Source of the DNA: Melanocharis versteri
Lineage: Eukaryota; Chordata; Aves; Passeriformes; Melanocharitidae
Reading direction: 5' to 3'
NCBI GenBank assembly: GCA_013397845.1
Contig: VZTG01001080.1
Location: 860,536 to 924,535, forward strand
DNA length: 64,000 bases
Under the pieces are notes generated by a model that was not told the origin of the DNA, ran no database searches, and was given only the letters and a program-made list of their open reading frames with translations. Made by a program: the position numbers and the translations under genes. Positions within the stretch are counted from its first letter, which is position 1. Every line of letters begins with the position of its first letter. Below are positions 14,986 to 28,167 of the stretch, in pieces.

Positions 14986-16844
14986 AAAGGGTTTCTTACC
15001 TTTGGATTTTGGAAGAGAAACATCCACTTTCGCCTGCTTATAACTAAGTCTTCTAAAATTTAATGCATGGATGAATATGAGAGAGGAAACATCAGAAGAA
15101 CCAAGAGAATAATTATCTTGTGAGGGAGATATGTGGGTGGGGATAAGAAGGAGCAGAGATGTGTGGAGCAGGAAATAGTGATACTGGAAGTGGAAATATA
15201 CATAGAAAGAGTCGAGATGGAGCAGAAATAAAGCTAAGATTCATACAGCGCAGACATTTTCATAGGTGACAGATAGGAGACCTGGAAATACAGAAATGAA
15301 AATGGGCAGGGAGATAAAGTGAGTGAGCCTATAAGCAGCGGTGGGAGAAGGCAGGGTGCAAAGGAATTGGATGTGTGCCCAGTTTGGAGCAGGCTCTTGA
15401 GACTTGTGAGCGGGGGGAGAGAGGAGACATCTGGACCCAGCAAGGAGAATGGAGAGGCTGAGATGCAGAGCTCAGAGAAAGAGAGGAAACTTAGACAGAG
15501 TCTCTGTTGGATGCAAGGAAGTGTATGACACACTGGGCTTTAAAATGCTTATAAATCAGCGTCAGGAACAACATCCTGCCAACAAATGCAGGATGAACAA
15601 AATAGAAACTGAAAACCTCACTATCATCCTGGGAAAAAACACATTTTTAAATGCTGCCTGCCTCCTACATGGAGCTGAATGCATCTGAAAATATCCTCTA
15701 ATTTGCATACAAATAGCTACATAAATTGGACTTGATCTTGCTTGTGGTTGTAAACAGAGGGATGGGAACAGGAGGCAGCACAGCACAGAAAATGCTATGC
15801 TGGGCTCGATTTGCAGCTCTGATCCAGCCTCACTTTCTGGCCTAGTGGGGATGGGGAGACCACACACTTGAGAGATCTGACTCTTTCTGTGATATTTAGA
15901 GCAGGTCTGTCTTCCTTCATTTTGGATATTGAAAAGTTATACACCTAATATATATAATTGTCTGAGACAATTACCTCAGGCTTGATTGATACTGAATGGA
16001 GGAAAATAGGTGGAAAGCCATTCTTCTGACCTATTATAAATGCCTGTCTTAACAGAAGATGAATTGCCCTTGGGAGATGGGATTTATTAGCAGTTGTAAA
16101 AAGTACATAGTGTAAGTACATTGGATTCAAATGTCCAAATGGTAGGCATGTGAATTATAGCAGATGACTCCAACCTAAATTGCCTCTTTTTCAGGAATTT
16201 GTTAGAAATTTGTCAATACTTAACATTCTCTGTAAGTGTGTTGAGAGCTTCAAATGTGACATGTAAATATACACATTGTTAGCAGCAAAAATAGCCTCAA
16301 ATTTCACATTTTTAGCACTTGAAAGGTCAGATCTTATAATAAATAAAACATTGAAATCTCAATAATTCAAAATATTTTTCTCACTCATTTTCCCCTCCAA
16401 CTTTAGTCATTGTTTAGAAAACAAAAATATTTATATGCTACTCCTTTGCAGGCCAAGTACACTGCATGCAGATGATGATGTTTTCTCCTAGAAATATTAA
16501 GTCTATTAGAAAGTAGCTTCTCTGACACTGTTATTTACAACCTCAAACAAAAGTAAAATCTGAATCTAAATCTATACATATACATATATAAATAAAATTT
16601 TGTGTGGCCATTTGTTGGCTAAATTTGAACCATTTGGTTCCCTCTATATTTGACAGAGATGTCTCTCTGAAAAGATAAGTCAGTCCATATTAAAATGGGC
16701 ACCCAAGGCAGATGAGATAAATCCTTCTTTTTAAGTGCATCTTTTGCCTACTGACTACTGAGAGAACATGGTTTAGGCCAGGGGATATTTACATGCCTAT
16801 GATGCCTAAAAGAAGGCTATCTGGAACAGAGGCTGGACAGAGTT

Positions 16845-17285
16845 AAAGAATGAAATAGATATTTATTGAAAGGCCTTTACAGGACACACCCTGGGAGCAC
16901 AAAAGTCTGGCCAAGACTACACCTAAGATGGACCCCCAAGATGGACCCTGGGTCACGGGTTCTCGCCCTTTTTATAAGTTTTGGCCCATTTACATATTCG
17001 GGCCAACTGTCCAACCACAGCTTCAGTCCACGCAGTCCCATCCTTTCGGACTGTCCCCTCTCAATCCATGGCTGTTTACATTTTTGGGGTCTGAAGCTGC
17101 AAATGTCCTTGGTTCTTCGGGCTGGAAACGGTGTGTTTTGTCTAGCCAGGCTAGGAGAAGAGCTGTTAGCACTATACATGAAGCCCAGAGTTACAGACAC
17201 GCTAATGCAGTACAAAATCTAAGAAATATGAAAGTTAAAACTAAAGGTATCACCTAAACTGAAGACAAGAATCCCAGGTGTCATG
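16845..17285 (-). mobile_element. endogenous retrovirus LTR, probably solo, minus strand
   Basis: On the minus strand this block has LTR architecture. A TATA box (TATAAAAAGG, complement of 16,968-16,977) lies about 100 bases before a poly(A) signal AATAAA (complement of 16,862-16,867). The sequence resembles a common passerine LTR that I recall, with 'gaatgaaatagatatttatt', 'cacccaagatggac'-like and 'gttttggcccatttacatat' segments; this match is from memory. No gag, pol or env sequence flanks it, so it is probably a solo LTR left by recombination. The terminal TG/CA dinucleotides and the target-site duplication are not clear, so the ends are approximate. ORFs on both strands here are by-products of its higher GC content. 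Confidence 0.72.
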
Positions 17286-20200
17286 ATCTCCTTGCAAAAT
17301 CATTACCATCAATTTCAAAAGACTACAGGATCACCAGTGTTACTCCTGCCTCCACAGCATCTTCTTCAGGATTTTGGAAGCAGTGAGACAACTGACATCA
17401 CTGAATCACCTCCTGTGTTACAAACAGCAGTGATAAAAACATGTCTGCAGATGCTTTCTTAAACCCAGGCTCTGTATCTCCACATTCCTGCAGCATACTC
17501 ATTCTTTTGGGAGGCTGATCTATAGTTTCAGTTTTATTTGATTTTAATTTTTTCAGTATTGCTTGTTCCAGTATGAAGAATGATCAGCAGATCTTTGCTG
17601 CTCCTTCCCAGTTCCTTTGTTGCCTGAGGTCCACATTGTGTACCTGTCCTCTCGGCAGACTGCACACCCCTCTGTGCCCTGGATGTGCTTGACTGTTAGA
17701 CTTGATGGATCTCCTTTGAAAGAGCCCACTACCATGACCAGGCTCCAAATTTTTTTTTTTCCTGATAGTGATATGCATGTCTTTTCCTTTCTCTTCCTCT
17801 TTGCCTTTTGGGTGTACATCTCCTATATTCTGTTTTGATGCTGAATTTCCTGCACTTCAGTTCAAATTCTTCTCTATTTTCTGGTTCTCAAACATCTTAA
17901 TTATCTTGCATTGCTTTACCTCAGATCTAGTTTCTTTCATACTCATTTTCACCTCAGCTCTTTTTTTTTTGCCAGTTTCTGGTGTGTGCTCTCCAGCATA
18001 GTGAGCCTGTTGCCCAGCACTATCTATCTGTGTGTCACACTGCTTTATCTGGTTTGTTATCATGTTCATGCTCCTATTTGTGGGTAATCATTTTAATGTA
18101 ATTTACGCCTGTGTCTCTTTGTGTTCTCCTGTACTTTTCCTTTTTCTCAAAGATAGACACTTCCACTAAAACAAGTCTAAAAGCCTTGATCCCTGAACAA
18201 ATATCTGAATAATTTGTCAGTGCAGTGTTTGTGAGAAGGTCTCTGATGTCTGAGTAAACAGTTCCATGAAATTGCCATAACAATTTTTAAAGTTATCTCC
18301 ATTGAGGGGTGATTGTTACACCCACCAGTTTCCAGGAGGTCCAGCCCCACCCATAACAATAAATAATTCCCTTGCTAGAACCCATATGTTGTTATTCCTT
18401 TGTTAGAGCTGAGCTGAAGCAAAGTCAGGGGAAGTCAAAGCCTTTTAACTGTGCTCACCGTTAAATTGTTGCAGGTGGTTACATGTTTTTGCCCACATAG
18501 CTTACAGACTTGAAATCAGCTAGCACAAATACAGCCCTGTTGTCAGCTGTAGATACAGAGAGTGAGGCCACTTCCACGCCTTTGATGTTCACATCATAAT
18601 GCACACAGATATTCATGTCCCAGGTCAAAAAACAGGAACAAACCAGAAAGCACATGGAAAGAAACATTACTGAAAAAAATCAGGAAGAAGAACTAAAAAG
18701 AGGTGGGCAGAAATCACTCTTGCTATGCTCAATTGAGAGGGTTGGGTCTTACATGCAGGTCCTCTCCGATGGGCTGGATGTTGTACTGCCCCTTTCCCTG
18801 ACAGCAGATCCTGACTCAGTGTTGTCTCAGACTCATGGAGATTTCTTCTGATATTAGAGAGCCAGCAAAGCAACTTTATTTGCTCACTTCATGAGATGGC
18901 TTCAGGTAGAGAGTTAAGGGAGTTCATACACAAGAGACTCAAGAATACATGTGCAAGCTTTTACAGAATTTCATGGGAAATTTGCCAAAAGGTTAGCTTT
19001 AGATTAGATTTTTTTCCTTAACCTCCTATCTGTAAGATAAAATCAAGTTTCTGAGAGAGGCGTATGTCTAAAAGCTGGCGTAGATCTGTAGCTCTAGCAG
19101 GGTAAGAGATTGGTATGGAGAGTAAAGGAGCAGAGGGTGTTTGGGCTGAGAGGCAGAGGTACTCTGAGACCAGTCCTGACTCCAGCTTAGCTGCTTTCTG
19201 TTTCTGAATTAAATGTTCACAACTCTGCTCGAAACCAGTGGCAAATTTAGGTCAGATTGAAAGAACAGTTCTGACTGAAGAAAGGCAGGCAAAGAAAGAA
19301 AAAAAAGGCCAAACAAAAAAAGTGCTGGCAATGTCAAAAAGATTAGTTTCAGCATTCTCCAAGCACAATGTTTCAATTTTTTTGAGTTGGACTCAAAAGG
19401 AGCATCTGCTGAAGTAATTCCAGCTCTCATAATCCTGATGATTAGGACACTGGCCCAACATGTTGAAGACCCCAAACTCCTACCTGATTTTGAAAAGGAA
19501 TTTGAATATCTTTCTTCTAAGGAGACTTTTCCCACTGAACAATCAAGTACTGCTTCTTTACTTATCTAACTATTATTATAAACAAATATTCACTGTGAAG
19601 AAGGCTGGGAGTCTAGAGGAGAGAAACCTGATCTCAAGTCTTTCTTCCAAGTTGCATGACAAGGGGAAATTGGTCCCAGATGAGTGCTTTAATCAGCTTA
19701 TTCTGGAGAGAGGTGACAAATGCTGCCGCATGCTTTTTGTGGTGTTTTTAATGGCTCCAAGAACTAGTTTTTCATGCACGCTTTTTCCTCTTTTCTTTAT
19801 TTTGTTATTTTTTTTTAATTCTTCTTTATCTGGAAATAAAAAGAAACCTATTAATTCCAACTAAATGAAAAATTTCGTGTTTTGTTTCATCCAAACACTG
19901 TTTTATTAATTTTGTGATTTTTTTTCCCTCAAATTTTCATTTTACTTCCTCAACTTTTCAGTTTGTGTGTTGAACCAAAGAATAAGTCATTCCTGTGGCC
20001 CACATTCAGCTTCCTACTGAATTTGTAATCCAGTGGAAATTTATAAGGGAGAAACATATATTTTACATTTTCTTTTCTCCACAGAGTGAGTGACTGAATC
20101 CTTTTATTTAGATCCTTGTTTAGTAGCACTCCACTAATTTTGTAAAATCCTAATTTCAGCATCAGAAATAATGACCTCATTGTCTGGCCCATTAAAAATA

Positions 20201-21024
20201 GTTCATGAAGGACACAAACCCCACAGATTATATTACTCTCCATTATTCCATTTTTCTGGGAACTTTTTCTTTCTGTCATGCTTTATTGTACAAGACAGAA
20301 AATAAAATAGTTTTGCAATAATTTCTAGGCTGTTTTGCATAGTGTGCTGTACATCCTTTTTAATGTTTCAGATGTTTCAAGTAAGAAGCATATCCTAGCT
20401 TTACAGCATTGGCCTTCCAGGAGCTTGCCGGAATGAAGGATTTAGAAAGTCTATGGTAAAGGGATAACTACACATTACTGTTGCTTAATGACTATTACAA
20501 TGTGCAAATTCAGATGCCAGTGCCAAATCAGCACTTTCAGCAAGTAGTAGGGGGAAATATAATAGAGAGGAAAAATTGGAGTCACTAAATTTTTTAACCA
20601 TGAGACAGGCTGTTTCCTTGAGGATATAATTTTTTTTTTATTAATATGGGGCAACTCAGATCTCAAGTATGTTGAATCTTCTTCTGGATGTACTAAACTC
20701 TTTGCTGACTTTCAAGGGAGGCAAAAGAGCAACTTGGGTACTTAGTTGGCTAAATATGGACCACATTGCCTATTGTTATTTGCATGCTTGATGGAGAAGA
20801 ATTCCAGGGAACAAGGCTGAAGAAGGCTTCCTGCTCACTGGGGCCTCCTTCTTGCTGCGGTGTTCCTCCTCAATGGACTAAGAGGTAGGAGCCCAATGAC
20901 TGAGGCAGAGTTTTCCATGAAGCTGTGCACACTGTCTCCAGCTACCTGCCAGCAATTGTGATGCAGAGCCGCAGCTCAAAAGGGAGGAATAACGACAAGC
21001 ATGAGCGAGAGGGGGTTTTGAGCT

Positions 21025-21140
21025 CAGGCTTGCTGCATGGTCTCACTTTCCCATGTTTCTCATTTTCTCATCTGTTGAAATAAGGATGATGGTAATTAAC
21101 TTGCAAAGGTGGTGTGAAGTTTAATTATTGCATGCACTCC
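21025..21140 (+). mobile_element. MIR-like ancient SINE remnant
   Basis: The stretch 'ctcattttctcatctgttga', 'aataaggatgatggtaatta', 'gtggtgtgaagtttaatta' follows the MIR consensus order (tttcctcatctgtaaaatgg, ggataataat, gttgtgaggattaaatga). The 5' half is poorly preserved. MIRs are old amniote SINEs and are heavily decayed in birds, so this is a similarity call from memory. Confidence 0.55.
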
Positions 21141-22672
21141 TCAAATGCAAGCTAGCTTAGTGCTGTATTTCTGTAATGCCACTTTTTATTGTGTGAGAAA
21201 CGACGCATTACTCAGAAGCTGCTTGTATCTGAAAAGAAGGAGAGGCAGAGGAGGGTGAAGTGAGAGAGCTCTTGCTGGCATGTCTTTCACTGTGTTGATA
21301 GTATTGGTGTGGAATGAAAAGACTAATCAGCAAACCCATCTCTTTTAAATACATCCTTTGGGAATACAATAATTTTGAACTATTACCAAATGCATGTGGA
21401 TCCCCTTGCATGTCTAGTGACCTGTTGGATATAATACAGTAAGACTGCCTCAATGGCAATAACATTTTTGACAAGAAATGTAACTCTCAAATCCTCTCCT
21501 GGTATAAACAGTGCATTTATAAACTGCTTGGCAGTGAAGGTAATTATCTCCTAATGAACAGAAAATTGTGTCTAGGGAAAAATCATGATAGAGAAAGAGA
21601 AGTAACTAATTTTTAAAATGGAATTATACATGTATTGCTCTTATTATAATAATTAGTTTTCTCCTGTTATACTTTTTTTTCCTATGTTCCACTAGACTAT
21701 TAAATCAATAACAGTCTCTAATGTGTCTGAAAAAAGTTAAAGAAAAATGAACTTTCCCATATGGATGTAATATTTGCAGCCATAAATAAATTCTTACAGT
21801 TTTTGTCAGACTTTTCACACACCCACAGATTCTGCTATCAGCTAGTAAATCTTTGTGTAAGACACCATGGGATCAGATTTCCCTGGACGAAGCGTTGGCC
21901 AAACCAGAGAGAAAATAACCTTGCAGATAAACTAGTGTTTCCAAGTTCGGTCTTCCCTTCCACCCCAAGTAGAATATTTTCTTTCTGCATTTCTTCCAAA
22001 TTTCCAACATGATGTCTACTTGGAGGGAAGGCGAAGTAGATAGTGATGTTGGTGTGCATTTTTTTTGTGATAGCAGAGAGGGTCTTACTCTTGGACAGCT
22101 GGGATTTGAAAAGTCAGAAGTACAGCAAGTCACCTGGAATTATTGCTGTATTTTCCTTTTGTAGCAGTACATCTGCTCAGCTAGATCAGTCAATGTGCCA
22201 AAAAAGAAAAAAAAGCCTCCATGATTTCTCCAGTGATGTTTAAGGGTATCTCTTGAGATTCCTCTGCGCTGTAAAAAGGGCTCCTATGAATGCTTTCAGA
22301 AATGGTTTGCTTGCAGCTAATCACATAGTACTTCATATAATACTGTACTTTCCTATAGACCATAGCTCTTCACTGGTAAAAACTTTCTCTGGGAGTCACA
22401 TATGCACATACTAAAGCAGTGAAGTTGCAGAGAATACTATGGTCTCGTCAGTGACTCCATTAGGCAAAATAAAATGGTACTCTTTTTATCAAAGATAGGG
22501 TGAATAGGAAGTATAGAACCTCGTTGTCTTCCTGGAAGTCCAAGCAATGCTCTGTGTGGTGTTAATCCTGAATAATCCATTTAGTTTTGCATCAAGGGAT
22601 GCCACTAATTTCTTATTTCTGGGGAGTTGCTTCTTTTCCACAAAATACTTCCTTTAGATTTCTTTGCTTTTG

Positions 22673-22699
22673 AAGCCATGGCAACTGTAGCCATGGCTT
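22673..22699. repeat. perfect inverted repeat, 10-base arms, 7-base loop
   Basis: AAGCCATGGC, loop AACTGTA, GCCATGGCTT. The arms are exact reverse complements, and the pairing resumes after one mismatch outside the arms. The core CCATGG is itself palindromic. No flanking transposon is visible, and no function is shown. Confidence 0.9.
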
Positions 22700-23096
22700 T
22701 TACCACCTATAAGAATTATTAATGCTCCACAGTTGAGCTGTCTTTAGTAATTAACAGATGAAAGGCAATGGCTCAATAACAATAAGACCTCTAATCAGCA
22801 GGGTATATCTTATATGCACACTGGACTTGTGTACACAAGAAGGATTTGATGATGTCAGGTACAGATTGGTCCCTGCAATCACAGAAAAGTAAATACCTCC
22901 GAGGGACTCTGTAAAATCCCTGCTCATCCTCCTGCCCTGAAGCTGGAAAAGCTACAGGATTAGTTATCGCTCTGCTGACATCTTGATTGAATTTTACAGC
23001 GTTCCTATGATGGAGATTCCCCCACCTACCTCTCTTGGCTTGACAGCCTCATTCCAGTGCTCTGTTGTTCTCAGTGTAGGCTCTCCCTGGTACACC

Positions 23097-23490
23097 CAGA
23101 GAATCATGGAATATCCTGAGTTGAGAGGGACCCACAAGGAACATTGAAATCCAACTCCCGGCCCTGCACAATGCCATTTCCCCTCACAAGGGCGTTGTAG
23201 ACCACAATGAGGTCTTCCCTCAGTCTCCTCTTCTCCAGGCTGAGCAAGCCAAGCAACCTCATCTTCTCCTCATAAGGCTTCCCCTCAAGGCCCTTCATGA
23301 TCTTCATAGCCCTCCTTTGGACACTTCCTAATAGATTTATAGCCCCAAACTGCACACAACACTTGAGGCGAGGCCACAGCAGCCCAGAGCAGAGAGGGAC
23401 AATAATCCCCTCCCTCAACTGGCCAGTGATTCTTTGCCTGATGTACTCAGAACACAGCTGTCCCTCCTGGCTGATCTCACATCTGGAGCT
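23097..23490 (-). mobile_element. CR1 LINE fragment, minus strand, about 0.39 kb
   Basis: Read on the minus strand this is the ORF2 C-terminus plus a short 3' UTR. The 3' end lies at the left edge ('gaatcatggaatatcctgag', the reverse complement of a CR1 tail). On the minus strand, 23,104-23,418 is open for 104 codons with CR1 ORF2 landmarks: CCVQFGAINLL, VQRRAMKIMKGLE, LGLLSLEKRRLREDLI. The continuation to the right ('ctggccagtgattctttgcc', 'cctggctgatctcac') still resembles CR1, but the boundary is soft. A 'cctgagttgagagggaccca' tail variant points to a third CR1 subfamily. It is 5'-truncated and not functional. Confidence 0.93.
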
Positions 23491-26400
23491 GAAGTTTTGC
23501 TGGTGCCTTTCCTTCTGCCACCAGAGATTTTAAACTCAGCTGCTTCATGGTAGTGAAGTGCACATGGGAATGCATCAAGGTCCTTTCAGAACTAGTGTTC
23601 AAGACACCAGTCCTGTGTGTTCAATACAGGGCAAATAAATAATTGTCTCAGGTATGGTTTTTTACATCTGAGCTCATAACCTAACCCCTGGTTCTATATT
23701 TATACACTAGATAGTAGGGCCTAAATTCTGTTCCTCTTTTAACGGTTGCCTAAAATTCAGGACTTGACACTTTCCAAGACAGCAGTGGCTGGAGACATCT
23801 GGCATCCCTGTTTGTGTTCAGATCTTGCCTATGAAAAACATAATGACAGATTGGAAAACAGAGGCTGTATCACTGGGCATTACCTAGATGATGTGCCAGA
23901 TGTGCAATTAAGTTCGATGCAATATTAAACTCCCTGTTCATTAATTAAGAAATTTGGATATATATCTCAGCTATCTCCTGCTGAAGAGTTAGCCAACCAA
24001 TGCCCTAAAGTGCAGAGCATGTTTTGAAGCTGTCTGTTAGCAAAAGCCATTAGCAGATAAGCATATATTAAGAGATCTGTCGTGGGACTGAGCACCCAAA
24101 TACCTCTCATAGCCCTATCATGGTATGGATAAGGCTGCATCTGCACAGCAGAATTAAGACATGATCATGGCTTTAGCTGGAGCAGTGTGCTAATGTAATT
24201 CCAACAGTTTCAGTAACAACCAATACAAGTCACAATGTTGTCAAGTTTGTACTGTGGTGTAGCCATAAAAGTGCATAATGCTGCACCTTGGTACTGATTT
24301 TTATCCGTGCTAGCAAAATCAAGGTAAGACAGAAGTGCCAACTTCTGCTGTGAGGCATGCAAGAAACATTGACTTCAATGCTGAAGAAAACCTGTGGGCT
24401 GGAGTAAGCTGTGTAATCCAGGAAGAGGAAAGAGGCCAGTTGGCAACTAATTTCTTGCTGCCTTTATTTCTCCAAGAACTAAATCAATTTTCCTGTCTGG
24501 ATGGGGTTGCTGAAAAGCACAACTTTTTTAAAAGCTACTTTTCTCCCCCCTTCAAATTCCCCAATCTAAACAAGTTCCACACACTTCCCAGTGGAAGAAA
24601 AGTTTTAGAAAAATCAATAGATTGAAGTAGTCCAAGCCAGCAAAAGAGTAAGAATTTCCATTTGATGAGTATTACTCATATAAAAATGAATTTTTAATGG
24701 CGAAAAAAAGTGGGGGGAAAATGATTCCTTAACCGTAAAATAAGCCATGTATTTTATTTCTCATTAATGGTGGAGCTTTGTAAGCAAAGCAGTATATTAT
24801 ATATTTTCATCCTCTCTCTCTGTAAACCATGGAACCATGAAATAAATTATGTGCGTTTGCCTCCTTGAACATACTCCTCAGTTGTACTTTGCCTACTAAC
24901 GTCTACTGGAATTACTTCTAATATTCCAAACCTCTGTCAAAATGTCAAACAGCTTCTTCTTCTCCTGGTAGAACAGAAAGAACTACCACAAAAATATTTC
25001 CTTCTTTTCCTCCAAAGCTGTATTTTTTGCATATGAGATTTGGAAATGACAGTTCACTCTGGGATTTATCTTTGGCATGAACGGGTTTTAGATTTACAGT
25101 ATTTTTAAGTCCCAGTAATTAGGGAAACAAAAGAACTAATTGAAATTTGTGCCTTGTTAAGATACTGATCTGACAGTGTCTTAAGCCGGGGATGTGGAAT
25201 TGATTTTGTAGAAAAACCAACTGGAGAAAAGAATGCTGTGCCTCTGTATTTCTTACAGCTTCTCTTTTTGCCTTTTTTTCTGTATTTTTGCCAAATGTGG
25301 CTGGTGGTATAGAACGAACTCTGTGTGTGTGTCTGTGGAGGAAAAGTAGAGTGAGCCTGTCGTTATATCCATCAATTTTCCCACAGGAGATTCCTACAAC
25401 AGATTCCTGTAGAATGGTGACAGGTCACTCCACGAGAAACTCTAACAGGCTTTTTTAAAGGAAGCATGAGACTGTCAAGGAGAATTCCTTTGGCCACACA
25501 TAAATGGGACATGGCACAGATTATTTCTCATATCTAGTCTCTGCGATAGGCATTTGACTGAGGCATGGTGTCCCAGGAAAACCACATGCACAGATTCCTC
25601 CCACAGCATGGTGCTTCCTTTGCAGGAACCTTGCCTTCCATCTCATATTTCTTTTAACAGCATCAGACCTCCTCAAAAGAGCCCAAAGGAGTGCTGCCTC
25701 TCATGCCACCAGCTTTTGCTGGTGAGATGGATGAAGGTGCCTGGCCCAAGTGCAAGGTTTGCTCTAATGGGTTAAACAAAGCCAAATTCTACTCCCTGAA
25801 AGCCAAGAGACCTGGGTTGGCTCAGAGATACCTGAAGCCTCATGTACCGGCAAAGTGGTGTGTCAAAGTCATGTGCATGGTTTCTCTCTAATAACAGGGC
25901 AGATGCACCTTATAGGTCTAACTTCTCAGAAACTTTAATGATCCCCAAAAAGCATCCCAAAACAAACACACAAACCCTAGAAACAAGCCCAGAGAAACAA
26001 GAAAGCTCAAAGATAGAAGGAATGTTTCTATAGAGATAAGTAAAATGGAGATTAGTGAAGACATACAAGTTCTGAAAGCTTTTGAGAAAGAAAAACAAAA
26101 GAAACCCCAAATGGAGGAACATTTCCTGTTGAAGATATTAGAGAGACCTGAGGAATAACATGAGGCATAATTCAAGGGCTCTGAGTCATTCAGAACAATG
26201 CAAAGGTAACACTGAAACACCTCTGGTGGTGCAAATGCAAGCCTTTTATTGAACATGTACCAGGGTGGTCTAGACAAGCTAGCCAAGGAAGTAGGCTGGT
26301 TCGTTGCTTTAATTCGCCTCTTTCACCTCTTCTGTCTTAATGTGTTCTTATGACTGTGAAACAAACCACACCTGGGATTTGAAATACCGTTGGCCCATGT

Positions 26401-27011
26401 TTTCTCTGGTTGCAGGTTCTCAAAATGAGGAAATGAAGACACTTGAAACTCCTTGGATTCACCTGGTAAAACAAAAGAGGGATACTCTGCATAGAGCAAC
26501 CTTTGTAAAGGCTGTCACAAAATAAACAGAGGAAAAAGGAAATATTTGAGCTCTTTAAATGTGGCACAAACATGCCACCATCTAGAAATAGCTAAGATAC
26601 CTCCCCTATTTTAAAGTATCATAGATTAAATGCCTTTTTAAAATTCTTCAGGCTTAAAGAGCTTTACTGAAGATTAAATCAGCCTTGCAAAATCCTTATG
26701 GATGATGGTGATGAGCTTTTCTTGATGAGTACCGTATTGGGATGAGCATGTGAATTATCTTTCAGGTTTTTCTAATTGTCCCCAGCCCTCAGAGAAGGAG
26801 CTGAATCAGAGAAATTTACATAAGAATTTTGATATGTTGCCCTATTGTTTTCTTAGAGGCTCAGTTTAATGTAGAAAACATCTGCCTGCCTTTGAGTGCT
26901 CTATGGATCATTTGGTTGTTTGAGAAATCCCATTTCACTCCTTTTCCTCCATTGCTTGGCTGAGAAGTGCTTGGTCTTGGTAGCTTCAGCCAAGAGAAAA
27001 AAACAGCAGAT

Positions 27012-27070
27012 AAGAAAGAAAGAAAAAGAAACAAACAAACAAACAAACAAAGAGCAAGCAAGCGAGCAAG
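27012..27070. repeat. composite microsatellite: GAAA-rich, then (CAAA)n, then GCAA-rich
   Basis: A run of imperfect GAAA units (27,012-27,030) passes into about five perfect CAAA units (27,030-27,051), then into 'gagcaagcaagcgagcaag'. All are tetranucleotide units, consistent with slippage and point mutation of one ancestral repeat. Confidence 0.9.
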
Positions 27071-28152
27071 AAAATCTATTTATTGCACTTACCAACATAT
27101 TTTTCCCACACTTGGCACATTCTGCATCAGAGAAGCCCTAAGCACTCATGACTATTCAAGGCCAAATGTAACAGACATAATAATAGATACTAATTAGAGT
27201 CTTCAGAAAAAGTATTTTGATTTAAATGATGTTGTTAATAATATAAATAATAGCATAGATTCCTGGACCTGCTGGGTAGGCCTCATAATAAGGATTGCAT
27301 CCCTCATTTGTACACTGTGCTCTGTCTCCCCAGAATTTCTTTCCCTTCTGAAGAGTTAATTCCTCTTTCTGTCTTCCAGTAGTTAAATCTAACAGCCCCT
27401 GAGGGCTTACAGAATATGCACTAGTTGTGTTTAACATTTGCTTTGCAACTTTTGCATCATTACTTTTCTGTAATTAGAACACCTAGTGACAATGGTGATA
27501 GACACTGTACAAATTAGTGATGTAAACAACTAATTTCCCTTTCAGACTCCAAGAGGGTCATTATCTTTGTCTTGCTGTTTGATTTTGGCAGCCTCAGAGA
27601 GAATCTGAACATACTTTTCTCCATAACTTCTTGGTTATTTTACAAAAAAGGGAATAATTTTTCCATATCCCATTATTTGACTTTTTGTTATTCCCCAGGT
27701 GTTACATGTGAGAACAAGCTATTCTGCCTTCTGTGGTGATGTTTTCTCTTTTCTGCATCTTCCACCAAGCTGTACAAAAAAATGCTACTGCACTTTTCTA
27801 GTTTTGCCTGACATTTCTAACTTAGAAAAAATTATTAAATAAAAAATTATCCAAAACTGAGAAAAAAATTCATAAGCAGCAGAAGAATATTATTTTTTAC
27901 TTGATTGTGTAGCAGAAGCTAGACTTTCCTCACAGAATTTTGCACAGAAAAAGGGTTCATTAACGACTTTCCTCCAGGTTAGAAGGATTCAGTTACTTTG
28001 GTGTCCTATGCTTTAAGATGTTCAAGGGAGTCCTGCTATCCAGACAGCTGCAGGTCTGGAACGGCTTTATAATATTTCTCCTATTTGGTCTATTAATTTT
28101 AGCTAGTTGTATTTCTTGCAATGCATCTTTTCTCTATTGATTTTGGTTTTGG

Positions 28153-28167
28153 TTTTTTTTTTTTTTT
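28153..28167. repeat. poly(T), about 15 bases, after TTTTGG units
   Basis: A run of T preceded by 'gattttggttttgg'. It is low complexity only. Confidence 0.9.

Larger units (their letters stand above)
5303..16844. other. non-coding DNA, no supported gene
   Basis: AT-rich single-copy-looking DNA. Moderately GC-rich patches lie at about 6.58-6.86 kb, 7.54-7.80 kb, 10.69-11.01 kb and 15.1-15.5 kb. These patches produce short ORFs on opposite strands, which points to composition rather than genes. A polypyrimidine tract and one ancient repeat are listed separately. Confidence 0.65.
17286..23096. other. non-coding DNA between LTR and CR1
   Basis: No supported gene. A minus-strand poly(A)-signal region at about 18.7-19.0 kb may be an older LTR (see findings). 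A MIR-like remnant at 21.0 kb and a hairpin at 22.67 kb are listed. The 134-codon ORF at 19,460-19,864 is low-complexity at its end and has no recognisable domain. Confidence 0.65.

Noticed and set aside
16866..17257. Three overlapping ORFs of 109-118 codons
   Set aside because: They lie inside the LTR on both strands; they reflect its composition, not protein coding.
23297..23533. 78-codon plus-strand ORF
   Set aside because: Antisense shadow of the minus-strand CR1 ORF2 remnant.
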